Notes under the pieces: model-generated
Database searches by the model: none
What the model saw: only the letters and a program-made list of their open reading frames with translations
What the model was told of the DNA's origin: nothing
Origin: Vibrio sp. MEBiC08052
GTDB taxonomy: Bacteria; Pseudomonadota; Gammaproteobacteria; Enterobacterales; Vibrionaceae
DNA length: 64,000 nt
Assembly: GCF_001506075.1 (NCBI RefSeq)
Contig: NZ_KQ947475.1
Coordinates: 2,585,595-2,649,594 of the forward strand
Direction: 5' to 3'
Program-made: the position numbers and the translations under genes
Shown: in pieces, positions 36,814 to 44,718 of the stretch
Layout of the letters: each line of letters starts with the position of its first letter
How positions within the stretch are numbered: position 1 is the first letter of the stretch

Positions 36814-36873
36814 TCAGCAGCCTGCCCCAACATTGGTGGTGTCGGTAATAATAATGGTGGTGGTGCTAATCAT
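36814..36873 (-). CDS. thrL: thr operon leader peptide
   Basis: A 19-codon leader peptide, [19 protein letters not shown], ending in TGA. Six threonine and four isoleucine codons out of 19 make it the regulatory peptide of the threonine operon, equivalent to E. coli ThrL, which also senses both amino acids. The attenuator hairpin follows within 15 bases. An in-frame ATG at 36897 would add eight residues (MTFSQPIV); neither start has a strong ribosome-binding site, so the N-terminus is uncertain. Confidence 0.92.
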   Translation of the reverse strand: MISTTTIIITDTTNVGAGC

Positions 36874-37060
36874 TACTATAGGCTGGCTAAATGTCATATA
36901 AACTTCGACTCAATAAGATAACGTTTTCTTACGTTTACCTTATTATGAGGGGGAGAGTCAATCAAAAATTATATTTTTTTACCCGTTCGAGAGAAATTAC
37001 GCTCAAAATAAGATTCTTTATAACTTTCCCTGAATGTTTCCGAACTCAATCATAAGTGAA

Positions 37061-37546
37061 TCAGTTAACTTCTAACGGTTGCTCTGAAATCAGAATTCCA
37101 TTCCAGTCGGCATAAATATAATCTCCGGGTTGAATCATCTGATTCATGATAGAAAGTGTCACATTAACCTGACCGGCATCCTTTTTCTCGGTTTTAAATG
37201 GGCAGGCCCCTAAAGCTTTCACGCCTAAGTCCAGCTCTGACAATGCCACGACATCTCGGACAGCGCCATAGACAATGATCCCTTCCCAGCCGCTTTTTAC
37301 GGCTTCGAATGCCATCATATCTCCCATGAGTGCTTTCTTACATGAGCCGTGTCCATCAATGACTAACACTTTCCCCTTACCATTTTGCTGCAGTATATCT
37401 CTCACTTTCGAGTTATCGTGGTAACAACGAATCGTGACAATTTCTCCCCAAAAGGCATCTCTCTGCCCAAAATTTTGTAAAGGTAGGTCAAGCAAAGTCA
37501 CCTGAGACTCGTACTTGTCGCAAAGATCTGGTGTTATATCTCTCAT
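37061..37546 (-). CDS. rraA: RraA-family protein (regulator of RNase E activity / aldolase-like fold)
   Basis: A 161-residue protein with the RraA fold. It aligns along its length with E. coli RraA, which binds RNase E and inhibits it: the start [40 protein letters not shown] near 68 (the glycine-rich loop), [10 protein letters not shown] near 95, and [16 protein letters not shown] at the C-terminus. Homologues include 4-hydroxy-4-methyl-2-oxoglutarate aldolases, so an enzymatic role cannot be excluded. I start at ATG 37546, because GGAGG is four bases upstream and the length then equals E. coli RraA; longer readings to 37618 have no family match. Confidence 0.85.
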   Translation of the reverse strand: MRDITPDLCDKYESQVTLLDLPLQNFGQRDAFWGEIVTIRCYHDNSKVRDILQQNGKGKVLVIDGHGSCKKALMGDMMAFEAVKSGWEGIIVYGAVRDVVALSELDLGVKALGACPFKTEKKDAGQVNVTLSIMNQMIQPGDYIYADWNGILISEQPLEVN

Positions 37547-37656
37547 CATTCCTCCATGATATCTCATTCTAAATTTGGCTACAGACGGATCACTATCCAC
37601 CTCGTCATACTTGGTCACAGGTCAATCTCAACCGTTCTAACGAAATAAATATTCAG

Positions 37657-38061
37657 TCATCCGGACACATAAATTCTTTCGGACAATACTCCCAATTCAT
37701 CACATCTGGAATCAATACAGGAATGCAAGAAAACCGTCTCATTCTGGACATAAAATATAGCATTCTGTTCAAACTTTCGGCCTAAATTCAAAGCTAATTC
37801 AAGACAAATTGCAACAGCAAAACTTTCTTCTACCCACTCAAAAGCAGCATCACCGGCTAAAACAGGGGCCCACGGATAGCTGTTGAACTGCTGACATAGT
37901 TGTTCATTATTCGCACGGTTCTCTCGATAAGACAATCGACAACTTTGTGGGTTCCATGCTGTGATGATAGAAAACTCAGGGCTTGGAAACGGCAGAGAAA
38001 AAACAAAATGCGTCGATGCATAAGCTTGCCACAGCCAATCATTAATCTGATATTTTCTCAT
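37657..38061 (-). CDS. DUF3293 domain protein
   Basis: A 134-residue protein of unknown function. The central block FSIITAWNPQSCRLSYRENR, followed by ANNEQLCQQFN and ending with ESFAVAICLELALNLGRKFE and QNAIFY, is the DUF3293 pattern. The start at ATG 38061 has AGGG eight bases upstream; an earlier in-frame ATG at 38142 would run through the arcA regulatory region. It is divergent from arcA and upstream of rraA by about 110 bases; the shared promoter region contains an FNR-type site at 38108-38121. Confidence 0.78.
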   Translation of the reverse strand: MRKYQINDWLWQAYASTHFVFSLPFPSPEFSIITAWNPQSCRLSYRENRANNEQLCQQFNSYPWAPVLAGDAAFEWVEESFAVAICLELALNLGRKFEQNAIFYVQNETVFLHSCIDSRCDELGVLSERIYVSG

Positions 38062-38107
38062 TATATCAACCCTATAAATATACCGATGTTTCAAGCGTTC
38101 ACGTCTA

Positions 38108-38121
38108 TTGACATAAATCAA
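38108..38121. promoter_or_regulatory. FNR-type box in the arcA upstream region
   Basis: TTGACATAAATCAA fits TTGAT-N4-ATCAA with one change. It lies 255 bases before arcA and 47 bases before the divergent DUF3293 gene, so either promoter could be the target. FNR control of arcA is known in E. coli. Confidence 0.6.
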
Positions 38122-38150
38122 CAAACTGTTGGGTATTAACAATCTATCGT

Positions 38151-38166
38151 TGTTACCATGCTGTTA
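38151..38166 (+). promoter_or_regulatory. Candidate ArcA box and promoter of arcA
   Basis: TGTTA at 38151 and again at 38162 form a direct repeat with 11-base spacing, the arrangement of ArcA-P sites. It overlaps a plausible promoter (TTGTTA at 38150 and TAAAAT at 38173, 17-base spacer), which would suit autoregulation. The resulting arcA leader would be about 190 bases. Confidence 0.5.
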
Positions 38167-38375
38167 ACAATATAAAATCCACCGCAACAAACGGTAAAAA
38201 CAGACAAGGTTACGGAGCACCTTGCAGGACACATCCACGGATGGCGGGCAATGAGCATGTTGTATTCTATGTGAATACTTTGATTTTTTATCAACATATC
38301 ATTACTGGTGTGTTATATATTACCAATAATAAGTTCTATATTTAGTACAAATTTTTCATAAATTAGGTACCGCCG

Positions 38376-39092
38376 ATGCAAACCCCGCAGATTCTTATCG
38401 TAGAAGACGAGCAAGTCACTCGTAACACTCTTAAGAGTATTTTCGAAGCAGAGGGATACGCTGTATACGAAGCTAGTAATGGCGAAGAGATGAACCATAT
38501 TCTCTCAGATAAATCCGTAAATCTGGTGATTATGGACATCAATTTACCGGGCAAAAATGGACTACTCCTCGCACGAGAGCTAAGAGAACAAGCCGACGTT
38601 GCGCTGATGTTCCTGACCGGTCGTGATAATGAAGTCGATAAAATTCTTGGCCTAGAAATCGGTGCCGACGACTACATCACCAAGCCATTTAACCCGAGAG
38701 AACTCACGATTCGTGCCCGCAACCTCCTGAGCCGATCCATGAGTTCAAATACCACACATGAAGAGAAACGTTCAGTCGAGCGTTATGTTTTCAATGGTTG
38801 GGAACTGGACATCAATAGTCGTTCGCTGATCAATCCCGATGGTGAAAGCTATAAGCTGCCTCGTTCTGAGTTCAGAGCACTGCTGCATTTCTGTGAGAAT
38901 CCCGGCAAAATTCAGACGCGTGCCGATCTGCTGAAAAAAATGACGGGGCGTGAGCTCAAACCTCATGATCGCACGGTTGATGTCACGATTCGCAGAATTC
39001 GGAAACATTTTGAATCAATTCCGGGTACACCAGAGATCATCGCAACCATCCACGGTGAAGGTTATCGCTTCTGTGGTGATATCGAAGAATAA
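38376..39092 (+). CDS. arcA: Aerobic respiration control response regulator ArcA
   Basis: A 238-residue OmpR-family response regulator. The receiver domain contains the acidic pair in VEDEQV, phospho-acceptor Asp54 in VIMDINLPG, the Thr/Lys switch residues in LFLTGRD-like MFLTGRD and [20 protein letters not shown]; the C-terminal winged helix is at about 135-235 ([22 protein letters not shown]). It represses aerobic respiratory genes under low oxygen, after phosphorylation by ArcB, encoded convergently just downstream. A terminator separates the two. Confidence 0.97.
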   Translation: MQTPQILIVEDEQVTRNTLKSIFEAEGYAVYEASNGEEMNHILSDKSVNLVIMDINLPGKNGLLLARELREQADVALMFLTGRDNEVDKILGLEIGADDYITKPFNPRELTIRARNLLSRSMSSNTTHEEKRSVERYVFNGWELDINSRSLINPDGESYKLPRSEFRALLHFCENPGKIQTRADLLKKMTGRELKPHDRTVDVTIRRIRKHFESIPGTPEIIATIHGEGYRFCGDIEE

Positions 39093-39121
39093 CCGTTTCG
39101 TGTTACATACTGATCAAATCA

Positions 39122-39146
39122 GCCTCCTCATGCGGAGGCTTTTTTC
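39122..39146 (+). terminator. Rho-independent terminator after arcA
   Basis: GCCTCC pairs with GGAGGC around TCATGC, followed by six T, 30 bases past the arcA stop codon and just before the arcB stop codon on the other strand. Confidence 0.9.
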
Positions 39147-39152
39147 TATCCG

Positions 39153-41534
39153 TTATTTTTCGCTGAGCCATTGCCGAAGCAATTGGATATCTTGCGAATA
39201 TTCAGTCTTTATCTCTTCAACCCAATCGGTAATATTTTCCCACCAAGCCGGTGCTTGTGGTGATTGTGCTTTTTGTGCCACCGCTTGAATCCGAGCCAAA
39301 CCGATGGAACCCGCCGCACCTTTGATTTTATGCGCTTCAGAAACAATCCCATTTTGATCTTTGGCGACCATATTTGAATCCAGAATTTCCAGATAATCCG
39401 GCATCATCGATTCGAACATCGTAATACTGTCCAGAACCGGCTGTTTCCCGACAATATCGACATAAGCGCTCAACATATCCAGATCAAGAATTCGGTGATA
39501 CTGTTCCTTTTTCTTATCGGCTTCTGGGTCTGGATAAGGTGTATCCACCACATGGTCTACCCGATGCACCGTCTCCCGCTCAGGTTCATGCTCCGCGCCG
39601 AAATAACGCTGAATGACATTCTGGACGGCTATTACTGAAAGCGGCTTACTGATGGCATCATCCATCCCTTTTTCCAGATATTCCCGCTTATCTTTGAGCA
39701 CATTGGCCGTCAAAGCGACCAGTGGCGGTAACGGGTAGTCCTGCCCATATTGTTCGCGATAATACTGAGCGATATCAAAACCGGTCATATCCGGCAACTG
39801 GATATCCAGCAAGACTAAATCATAACGATCTGGCACAAAAAGTTTTTTCGCTTCTTCACCACTCATCGCCACCGTAATGGAATGGCCTAAACTTTCCAGC
39901 AGCGATTTGGCAACCGTCACATTCAATTCAATATCTTCAACCATAAAGATGTTGAGTTTTTTCTGCGTTACAGGAGAGCTCGGCATCAGTAGTGCCTCAT
40001 CAGCTAAAGGCACGTTCAGTGAAATGGTAAATGTACTGCCAAACCCTTCTTCACTACTCACGGTAATGTCACCATCCATAAGGTTCATCAGTTGCCGTGA
40101 TACAGCCAGACCAATACCGGTTCCGACAGCATGAAGATTATCCTTGCCCGATTTCACCTGATAATACATGGCAAAAATCTTATCTAATTCTGCTTCGGCA
40201 ATCCCAATCCCCGTATCTTCAATATCCATGACGATATGTGCACTATCGTCCTCGATCTCGGAACTGACGGTCATCACGATGCCACCTTCCCGGGTAAACT
40301 TCATCGCATTACTGATCAGGTTCCAAAGTACCTGTCGTAACCGGGTGCCATCGACCATCACCACGTATGACAGTTCGGTCAGTCTTTCCAGATCAAAACG
40401 CAATCCTTTCTGTTCTGCCATTAATGCAGCCAGACTCTCAATTTCCGTGACAAACTCACCCAGATTCAACGGCTGCGGGAAAAGCTCGAGTTTGCGCTGA
40501 TCAAATTTATCCATATCAATAATATCGTTGAAAATATTGCCTAATGTCACCGCGCTGACATGAATAGTTTGCAGATATTTCCGCTGTTCCTGAGTCATGG
40601 TTGTATCCAATAACATACGACTCAGACCGACAATCCCATTCAACGGGGTTCTCAGCTCATGGCTGATAGTGGCAATAAATGTGGTTTTATCGCGACTGGC
40701 TTTTTCCAGGGACTCTTCATGACGCTTACGCTCGGTGATATCCCGGCCAAACCCAACCAGGCCCAGATGACGTCCTTCTTTGCTGTAAAACGGCACTTTC
40801 CTGATTTCAAAATAGTTTTTGCGCCCATCAGGGTATTCCAGCCACTGTTCATAGGTAATCGCGCAATTTTGCGAGAACAACTGCTGATCCGTTTCTACAA
40901 TTGGCTGCGCAATTTCTTCACTGTAAACATCCCACGGCGTCAGCCCGACCAACTCTCGCTCTTTTTTCCCGGTCAGCTCTTCCATCGCCCGGTTACAACC
41001 GGAGAAAACACCATCGGCATTACGGTAATAAATCAAATCAGGAGAAGCATCGATAAATGATCGTAATAATGCTGTTCTCTCAGCAAGCTCAAGCTGAGTC
41101 TTTTCCCGCTGATAGACCTCGTTTTCCAGATCTGCCATGGCTTCTTCGCGCGCTTCTTCGGCTTTGATCCGCTCTTCAATTTCCTGATTCAGTTTGACAA
41201 TATTCTGCTGTAACTGGTAATTCAGCTCTTGATCGCGAGAGCGCATATCTTTCAATTTTGCGACCAGTTTGGATAAGCGCTGTCTCGATTCTTCCAGTTG
41301 ATCTACCACGACAGAAAGAAAATAGACCGCCCAAGGGGTAATAATTAATCCGAAAAACACCGAACGGATAATATCGATATTATCAACATAACCATGCAAT
41401 GCGAGGGTAATCCCGACCTGAACGACCACCGCCAACGCCACCAGCGCAAGGGCTAAAAGAATTGAAAAACGGAGAATCCCCAGCTTAACCAACAAGTCCA
41501 CATAATACTGAGCCAGATTTTTCATCGGTTTCAT
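39153..41534 (-). CDS. arcB: Tripartite aerobic respiration sensor kinase ArcB
   Basis: A 793-residue hybrid kinase. Two N-terminal membrane helices (about 22-47 and 57-77), a coiled-coil/leucine linker (about 78-155), a PAS domain (about 155-270), the HisKA/HATPase core (ISHELRTPLNGIVGLSR with phospho-His; VSSEEGFGSTFTI), a receiver (YDLVLLDIQLPDMTG) and a C-terminal HPt domain (EAHKIKGAAGSIGL) are all present. The ATG at 41534, supported by GGAG nine bases upstream, makes numbering identical to E. coli through residue 250. Cys180 (FSGCNRAM) is kept, but the second redox cysteine, Cys241 in E. coli, is Tyr here, and a new Cys appears at 224 (SQNCAITY). This may alter quinone sensing. Downstream of a PAS-GGDEF gene on the same strand. 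Confidence 0.96.
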   Translation of the reverse strand: MKPMKNLAQYYVDLLVKLGILRFSILLALALVALAVVVQVGITLALHGYVDNIDIIRSVFFGLIITPWAVYFLSVVVDQLEESRQRLSKLVAKLKDMRSRDQELNYQLQQNIVKLNQEIEERIKAEEAREEAMADLENEVYQREKTQLELAERTALLRSFIDASPDLIYYRNADGVFSGCNRAMEELTGKKERELVGLTPWDVYSEEIAQPIVETDQQLFSQNCAITYEQWLEYPDGRKNYFEIRKVPFYSKEGRHLGLVGFGRDITERKRHEESLEKASRDKTTFIATISHELRTPLNGIVGLSRMLLDTTMTQEQRKYLQTIHVSAVTLGNIFNDIIDMDKFDQRKLELFPQPLNLGEFVTEIESLAALMAEQKGLRFDLERLTELSYVVMVDGTRLRQVLWNLISNAMKFTREGGIVMTVSSEIEDDSAHIVMDIEDTGIGIAEAELDKIFAMYYQVKSGKDNLHAVGTGIGLAVSRQLMNLMDGDITVSSEEGFGSTFTISLNVPLADEALLMPSSPVTQKKLNIFMVEDIELNVTVAKSLLESLGHSITVAMSGEEAKKLFVPDRYDLVLLDIQLPDMTGFDIAQYYREQYGQDYPLPPLVALTANVLKDKREYLEKGMDDAISKPLSVIAVQNVIQRYFGAEHEPERETVHRVDHVVDTPYPDPEADKKKEQYHRILDLDMLSAYVDIVGKQPVLDSITMFESMMPDYLEILDSNMVAKDQNGIVSEAHKIKGAAGSIGLARIQAVAQKAQSPQAPAWWENITDWVEEIKTEYSQDIQLLRQWLSEK

Positions 41535-41624
41535 TAAAAACGCTCCAGACAACGATATCGCGCTAAATTCGGCAGGAATAACAAGTTCGGACCAAGGCCG
41601 TCCAAACGGTGTGCAGGCAATTCA

Positions 41625-43022
41625 TCATCGCCTGCCCAAAGATTCATAATAGACACATGTACGGTTACGTCCCTGCATTTTGGCCTGATGCAGTGCCTGC
41701 TCCGCGTAGGCGACAAACTGTTCTGACGACTCATCGGTTTTCGGTATCAGAGAGACAATCCCCATGCTCACCGTAACATGGTTCGAGACATCCGACACCG
41801 GATGAGGCAATTGAATCTGTTTAAATTCGGAATGAATTTTTTCAGCAACCCAACAGGCACCATCAATATGGGTATTCGGCAAAATAAAGGCAAACCGATC
41901 ACCGTCATAGCGGGCGATACAATCTGAAGAACGGCTCATCACCCGTTGCAGAGCCAACGCAACCGTGCATAGAGTCTCATCACCTTGCTCATCACCATAA
42001 TGTTGGTTGTAACTCTCAAAACAATCGACATCACACAAAATGACCGCCAATGGCTGCTTTTCCCGGATATGAATGTGCCATAGCGTATCCAACGTTTCAT
42101 CGAAACGCTGCCGACTGACAATTCCTGTCAGTTGATCAAAAGAGTGAATGTGATGTGCATTGATCAGCTGCGCTGAAGGTTCACCGGAATACCAGGCGGT
42201 AATATCGCGGATAATCAACAGTGCCAGCACTTGATTGGTCGCCGGTGAACGATAAACAGATTTGACCACATCAAACCATTGCCGGGGTTCTCTGGCTAAC
42301 TGATCAATGTAGCGAATGGGTTGCTTGGCAACGAGGTCTTGTTCGGTCAACGTGAACAGCTGTTGAAAAAAGGGCGCCTCTTGTGTCGGCCAAGTGAGCC
42401 GCTGATCAGTCACTTGCGTCATCTCCTCCTGACCCAACAAATGTGCAAACGACAAATTACAAGAACGGCAGCAACCATCATCCTGAATGACCGCGATCGC
42501 ATCCGGAGAAGCATCCCAGAGCTGTTGCATCAGATCATCACTTTGAATCGTATCCTGCTCACCGATGACTTCAGCGCGTTCATGATGAATCAGCATTTGT
42601 ACCATCCAGGCCGTTTGTCCTTGAAACACCGTGTCCTTGACCTGAAATTCAATCTGGACGGAGTGCTCTTCACCGACCGGCCAGTCAATGAACTGGCGGG
42701 AATGTTCCTGATAACTTTTATCGATGAGTTCAGAGAAATACTGGCGCTGAGAAGCACTCACCCAAGGAGAGAACTGGAAAAGACGACCATGCGTTTGCAG
42801 TTGGAGAGCATGTTGCGCCAGCTCGTTGGCAAACAAAATTTGGTGGTTTTTCCGTGACATCATTAATAACGCACATGGCACATGGACAAACATATCATGC
42901 AAATGACGAACTTTTCGGCGGTATAGCATCCATAAGGCAATTCCGGCAAGTACAGCAATGATACTCCCCATCCCAAGCGCAATTTCCAACTGAGTATAAT
43001 GCTCCCATGTCAACTGCGACAT
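41625..43022 (-). CDS. Membrane-anchored PAS-GGDEF protein with degenerate active site
   Basis: A 465-residue protein with one N-terminal membrane helix (about residues 13-35), a PAS-like domain (about 165-280; LWDASPDAIAVIQDDG, similar in wording to the ArcB PAS) and a GGDEF domain (about 295-460). The signature GGDEF reads DGDRF (373-377): the first Gly is Asp and the conserved Glu is Arg. Some substrate and metal residues remain (CDVDCF, YNQHYGDEQGD). The allosteric I-site RxxD is intact as RSSD at 364-367, exactly five residues before the signature. A c-di-GMP receptor without synthase activity is therefore plausible. It lies 90 bases upstream of arcB on the same strand, probably cotranscribed. 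Confidence 0.88.
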   Translation of the reverse strand: MSQLTWEHYTQLEIALGMGSIIAVLAGIALWMLYRRKVRHLHDMFVHVPCALLMMSRKNHQILFANELAQHALQLQTHGRLFQFSPWVSASQRQYFSELIDKSYQEHSRQFIDWPVGEEHSVQIEFQVKDTVFQGQTAWMVQMLIHHERAEVIGEQDTIQSDDLMQQLWDASPDAIAVIQDDGCCRSCNLSFAHLLGQEEMTQVTDQRLTWPTQEAPFFQQLFTLTEQDLVAKQPIRYIDQLAREPRQWFDVVKSVYRSPATNQVLALLIIRDITAWYSGEPSAQLINAHHIHSFDQLTGIVSRQRFDETLDTLWHIHIREKQPLAVILCDVDCFESYNQHYGDEQGDETLCTVALALQRVMSRSSDCIARYDGDRFAFILPNTHIDGACWVAEKIHSEFKQIQLPHPVSDVSNHVTVSMGIVSLIPKTDESSEQFVAYAEQALHQAKMQGRNRTCVYYESLGRR

Positions 43023-43176
43023 CGCTATTACCTTCTGTTAACAATTCTTCTTATAAGAATAACAAGTTATTTCATAAATACTCTATATGTTTGAGTAAGA
43101 TATCTAACTGTGTCACTGAAAAAATACCAACAACCGCAAAAACAACTAGCCGCTCCCCTGATTTATTCTTTTTCTG

Positions 43177-44121
43177 TCACTTTATATCTTGCTCATGAGG
43201 AAAAACAAATGCTTCGCCGCTCAAGGATCCCTGCCCTCCCTTTCGGTTCAGGTCACGTTCTATTTCCGTCATCGCCAACCAGCGATTTTCACACCATAAC
43301 GGAGCGAGCAGAGTTGGCCTGCGGGCGGATGCCGAGACCCGGTGATAAATCACATCGGCCGGTGTTCTGCGAATCATATCACTGGCAGTTTCAACATAGT
43401 GAGATAATTCCGGTGCATGAAGTCTGCCGGCACGCCAAGACTTAGCCATCACACTCCCCTCGACAATATGTAACCCATGTAGCTTAATACCGTCAGTGCC
43501 CGTATTCAGCACCTGCTCAAGCGTCTCAAAATTATCCTGCTGCGATTCACCGGGAAGCCCGACTATCAGATGAGTGCAAACTTTCAGCCCCAGCGCCCGG
43601 GCTTGTCTGGTGACCTGATCATAGCAGGAAAAATCATGGCCCCGATTAATCCGTTTCAAAGTGCGTTGGTGCGCGGTTTGCAATCCCAGTTCCAGCCATA
43701 TTTCATAACCTTGTTGTTGATAATCGGCCAGCAGTTCCAACACCCCGGGGGCCACACAATCCGGACGAGTACCGACACACAAACCCACCATATCTGCTGT
43801 GCAAAGCGCTTCTTCATACATTTGCCTGAGCCGTTCGACCTCGGCATAGGTGCTGGTATAGGCTTGGAAATAAGCCAGATATTTTTTGGCGCGCGAGACT
43901 TCGCCTGCGCGCGCTGTCAGTTGCTCACCAATACTTTGATGCTGGGTCTGTTCATCAGCAAATGAAGCCACATTGCAAAATGTGCATCCACCCCGGCCAA
44001 TCGAGCCATCCCGGTTCGGGCAACTGAATCCGCCATGTAACGTTAACTTATGGACCCGTTCACCATAACGACGTTTCAGATCTTGCCCTAATGTATTCAC
44101 CAGCTCATGTAACTGTTTCAA
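43177..44121 (-). CDS. yhcC: YhcC-family radical SAM protein (TIGR01212-like)
   Basis: A 314-residue radical S-adenosylmethionine protein. The [4Fe-4S] motif is CPNRDGSIGRGGCTFCN near residue 30, a variant spacing (C-x12-C-x2-C) characteristic of the YhcC/elongator-like branch. The SAM-binding GTRPDCV near 117, GLQTAHQRTLKRINRGHDF near 146, and VGLPGESQQDNFETLEQV near 187 follow. Substrate unknown. In many gammaproteobacteria yhcC sits near gltBD and arcB, as here. The C-terminus ends EAFVFPHEQDIK. Confidence 0.9.
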   Translation of the reverse strand: MKQLHELVNTLGQDLKRRYGERVHKLTLHGGFSCPNRDGSIGRGGCTFCNVASFADEQTQHQSIGEQLTARAGEVSRAKKYLAYFQAYTSTYAEVERLRQMYEEALCTADMVGLCVGTRPDCVAPGVLELLADYQQQGYEIWLELGLQTAHQRTLKRINRGHDFSCYDQVTRQARALGLKVCTHLIVGLPGESQQDNFETLEQVLNTGTDGIKLHGLHIVEGSVMAKSWRAGRLHAPELSHYVETASDMIRRTPADVIYHRVSASARRPTLLAPLWCENRWLAMTEIERDLNRKGGQGSLSGEAFVFPHEQDIK

Positions 44122-44718
44122 ACCCGGCCCCGAAATAAATATTCAATTGTATCAATGACAAATGTCGCCAAACTCATTCGAGCACCGGTCCCTAACCACG
44201 TCATTCCACAGAAGAAACAACAAGCTGCTACGAAATAAAATTACAACATCCTGATAATTTCACTCATTTTAGAATAATCAATTCAGGGACGCCCTAACCC
44301 ACATCAATAAATAAACACCCATTCAATGTTAAATAAAGGTTAATACTTATCCCATTTGCAATCGATTAACTTGCATAAAAATTCCATTGCTTTGCTATTG
44401 GATTTTATGTCACAAAAATGTAGGATAGTTTCAGTTTTGTTCGTATTTGTCATATTTGGAGACGATAGAACGGATGAAACTTCGGTGATAAGCAAACCTA
44501 CCAAAATAAAGCACTAGTTGTATATAAAGAATGACCTGTATATCACCAAGGATTGTTTTTCCCACCCTATTTCCGGTGGGAGACGGAACGGATTCAGGCC
44601 GACACCACCCGTCGGCTTTGAGACACAATAAAGATAAAAAAAGGACCAGACACACCATCACCCGGGAGAAGTATTCTCCGGTCAGTGTGCGTCTTTATTG
44701 AACTGGAAGGATGTATCA
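44122..44718. other. Long intergenic region and leader upstream of gltB1
   Basis: About 600 bases between divergent yhcC and gltB1. The first 300 bases are AT-rich without a recognisable gene; a minus-strand ORF at 44431-44661 runs through the hairpins below and looks spurious. From 44561 to 44694 there are three successive hairpins (see the regulatory feature). I could not place the promoter. No sigma-54 type GG-N10-GC element was seen near the start. Confidence 0.5.
44561..44694 (+). promoter_or_regulatory. Structured leader of the gltB1D1 mRNA
   Basis: Three hairpins in a row: CCCACC/GGTGGG (44561-44566 with 44575-44580); GCCGAC/GTCGGC (44598-44603 with 44611-44616); and a long one, AGAC-ACAC with GTGT-GTCT outside (44648-44655 with 44685-44694) enclosing CCGG-GAGAA with TTCTCCGG (44662-44670 with 44674-44681). 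The last ends about 10 bases before the GGAAGGA ribosome-binding site. None is followed by a T-run, so control of translation or RNA stability is more likely than attenuation. No known riboswitch class matches. Confidence 0.45.

Noticed and set aside
34269..36833. Longer thrA reading starting at 36833
   Set aside because: The extra N-terminus runs through the attenuator hairpin; the ATG at 36731 has GGAGG and gives the 820-residue length of E. coli ThrA.
38250..38354. A 34-codon ORF in the arcA leader beginning MAGNEHVVFY
   Set aside because: No ribosome-binding site and no recognised similarity; AT-rich leader sequence easily produces such ORFs.
44431..44661. A minus-strand ORF of 76 codons upstream of gltB1
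   Set aside because: It runs antisense through the leader hairpins, and its hydrophobic start looks accidental.
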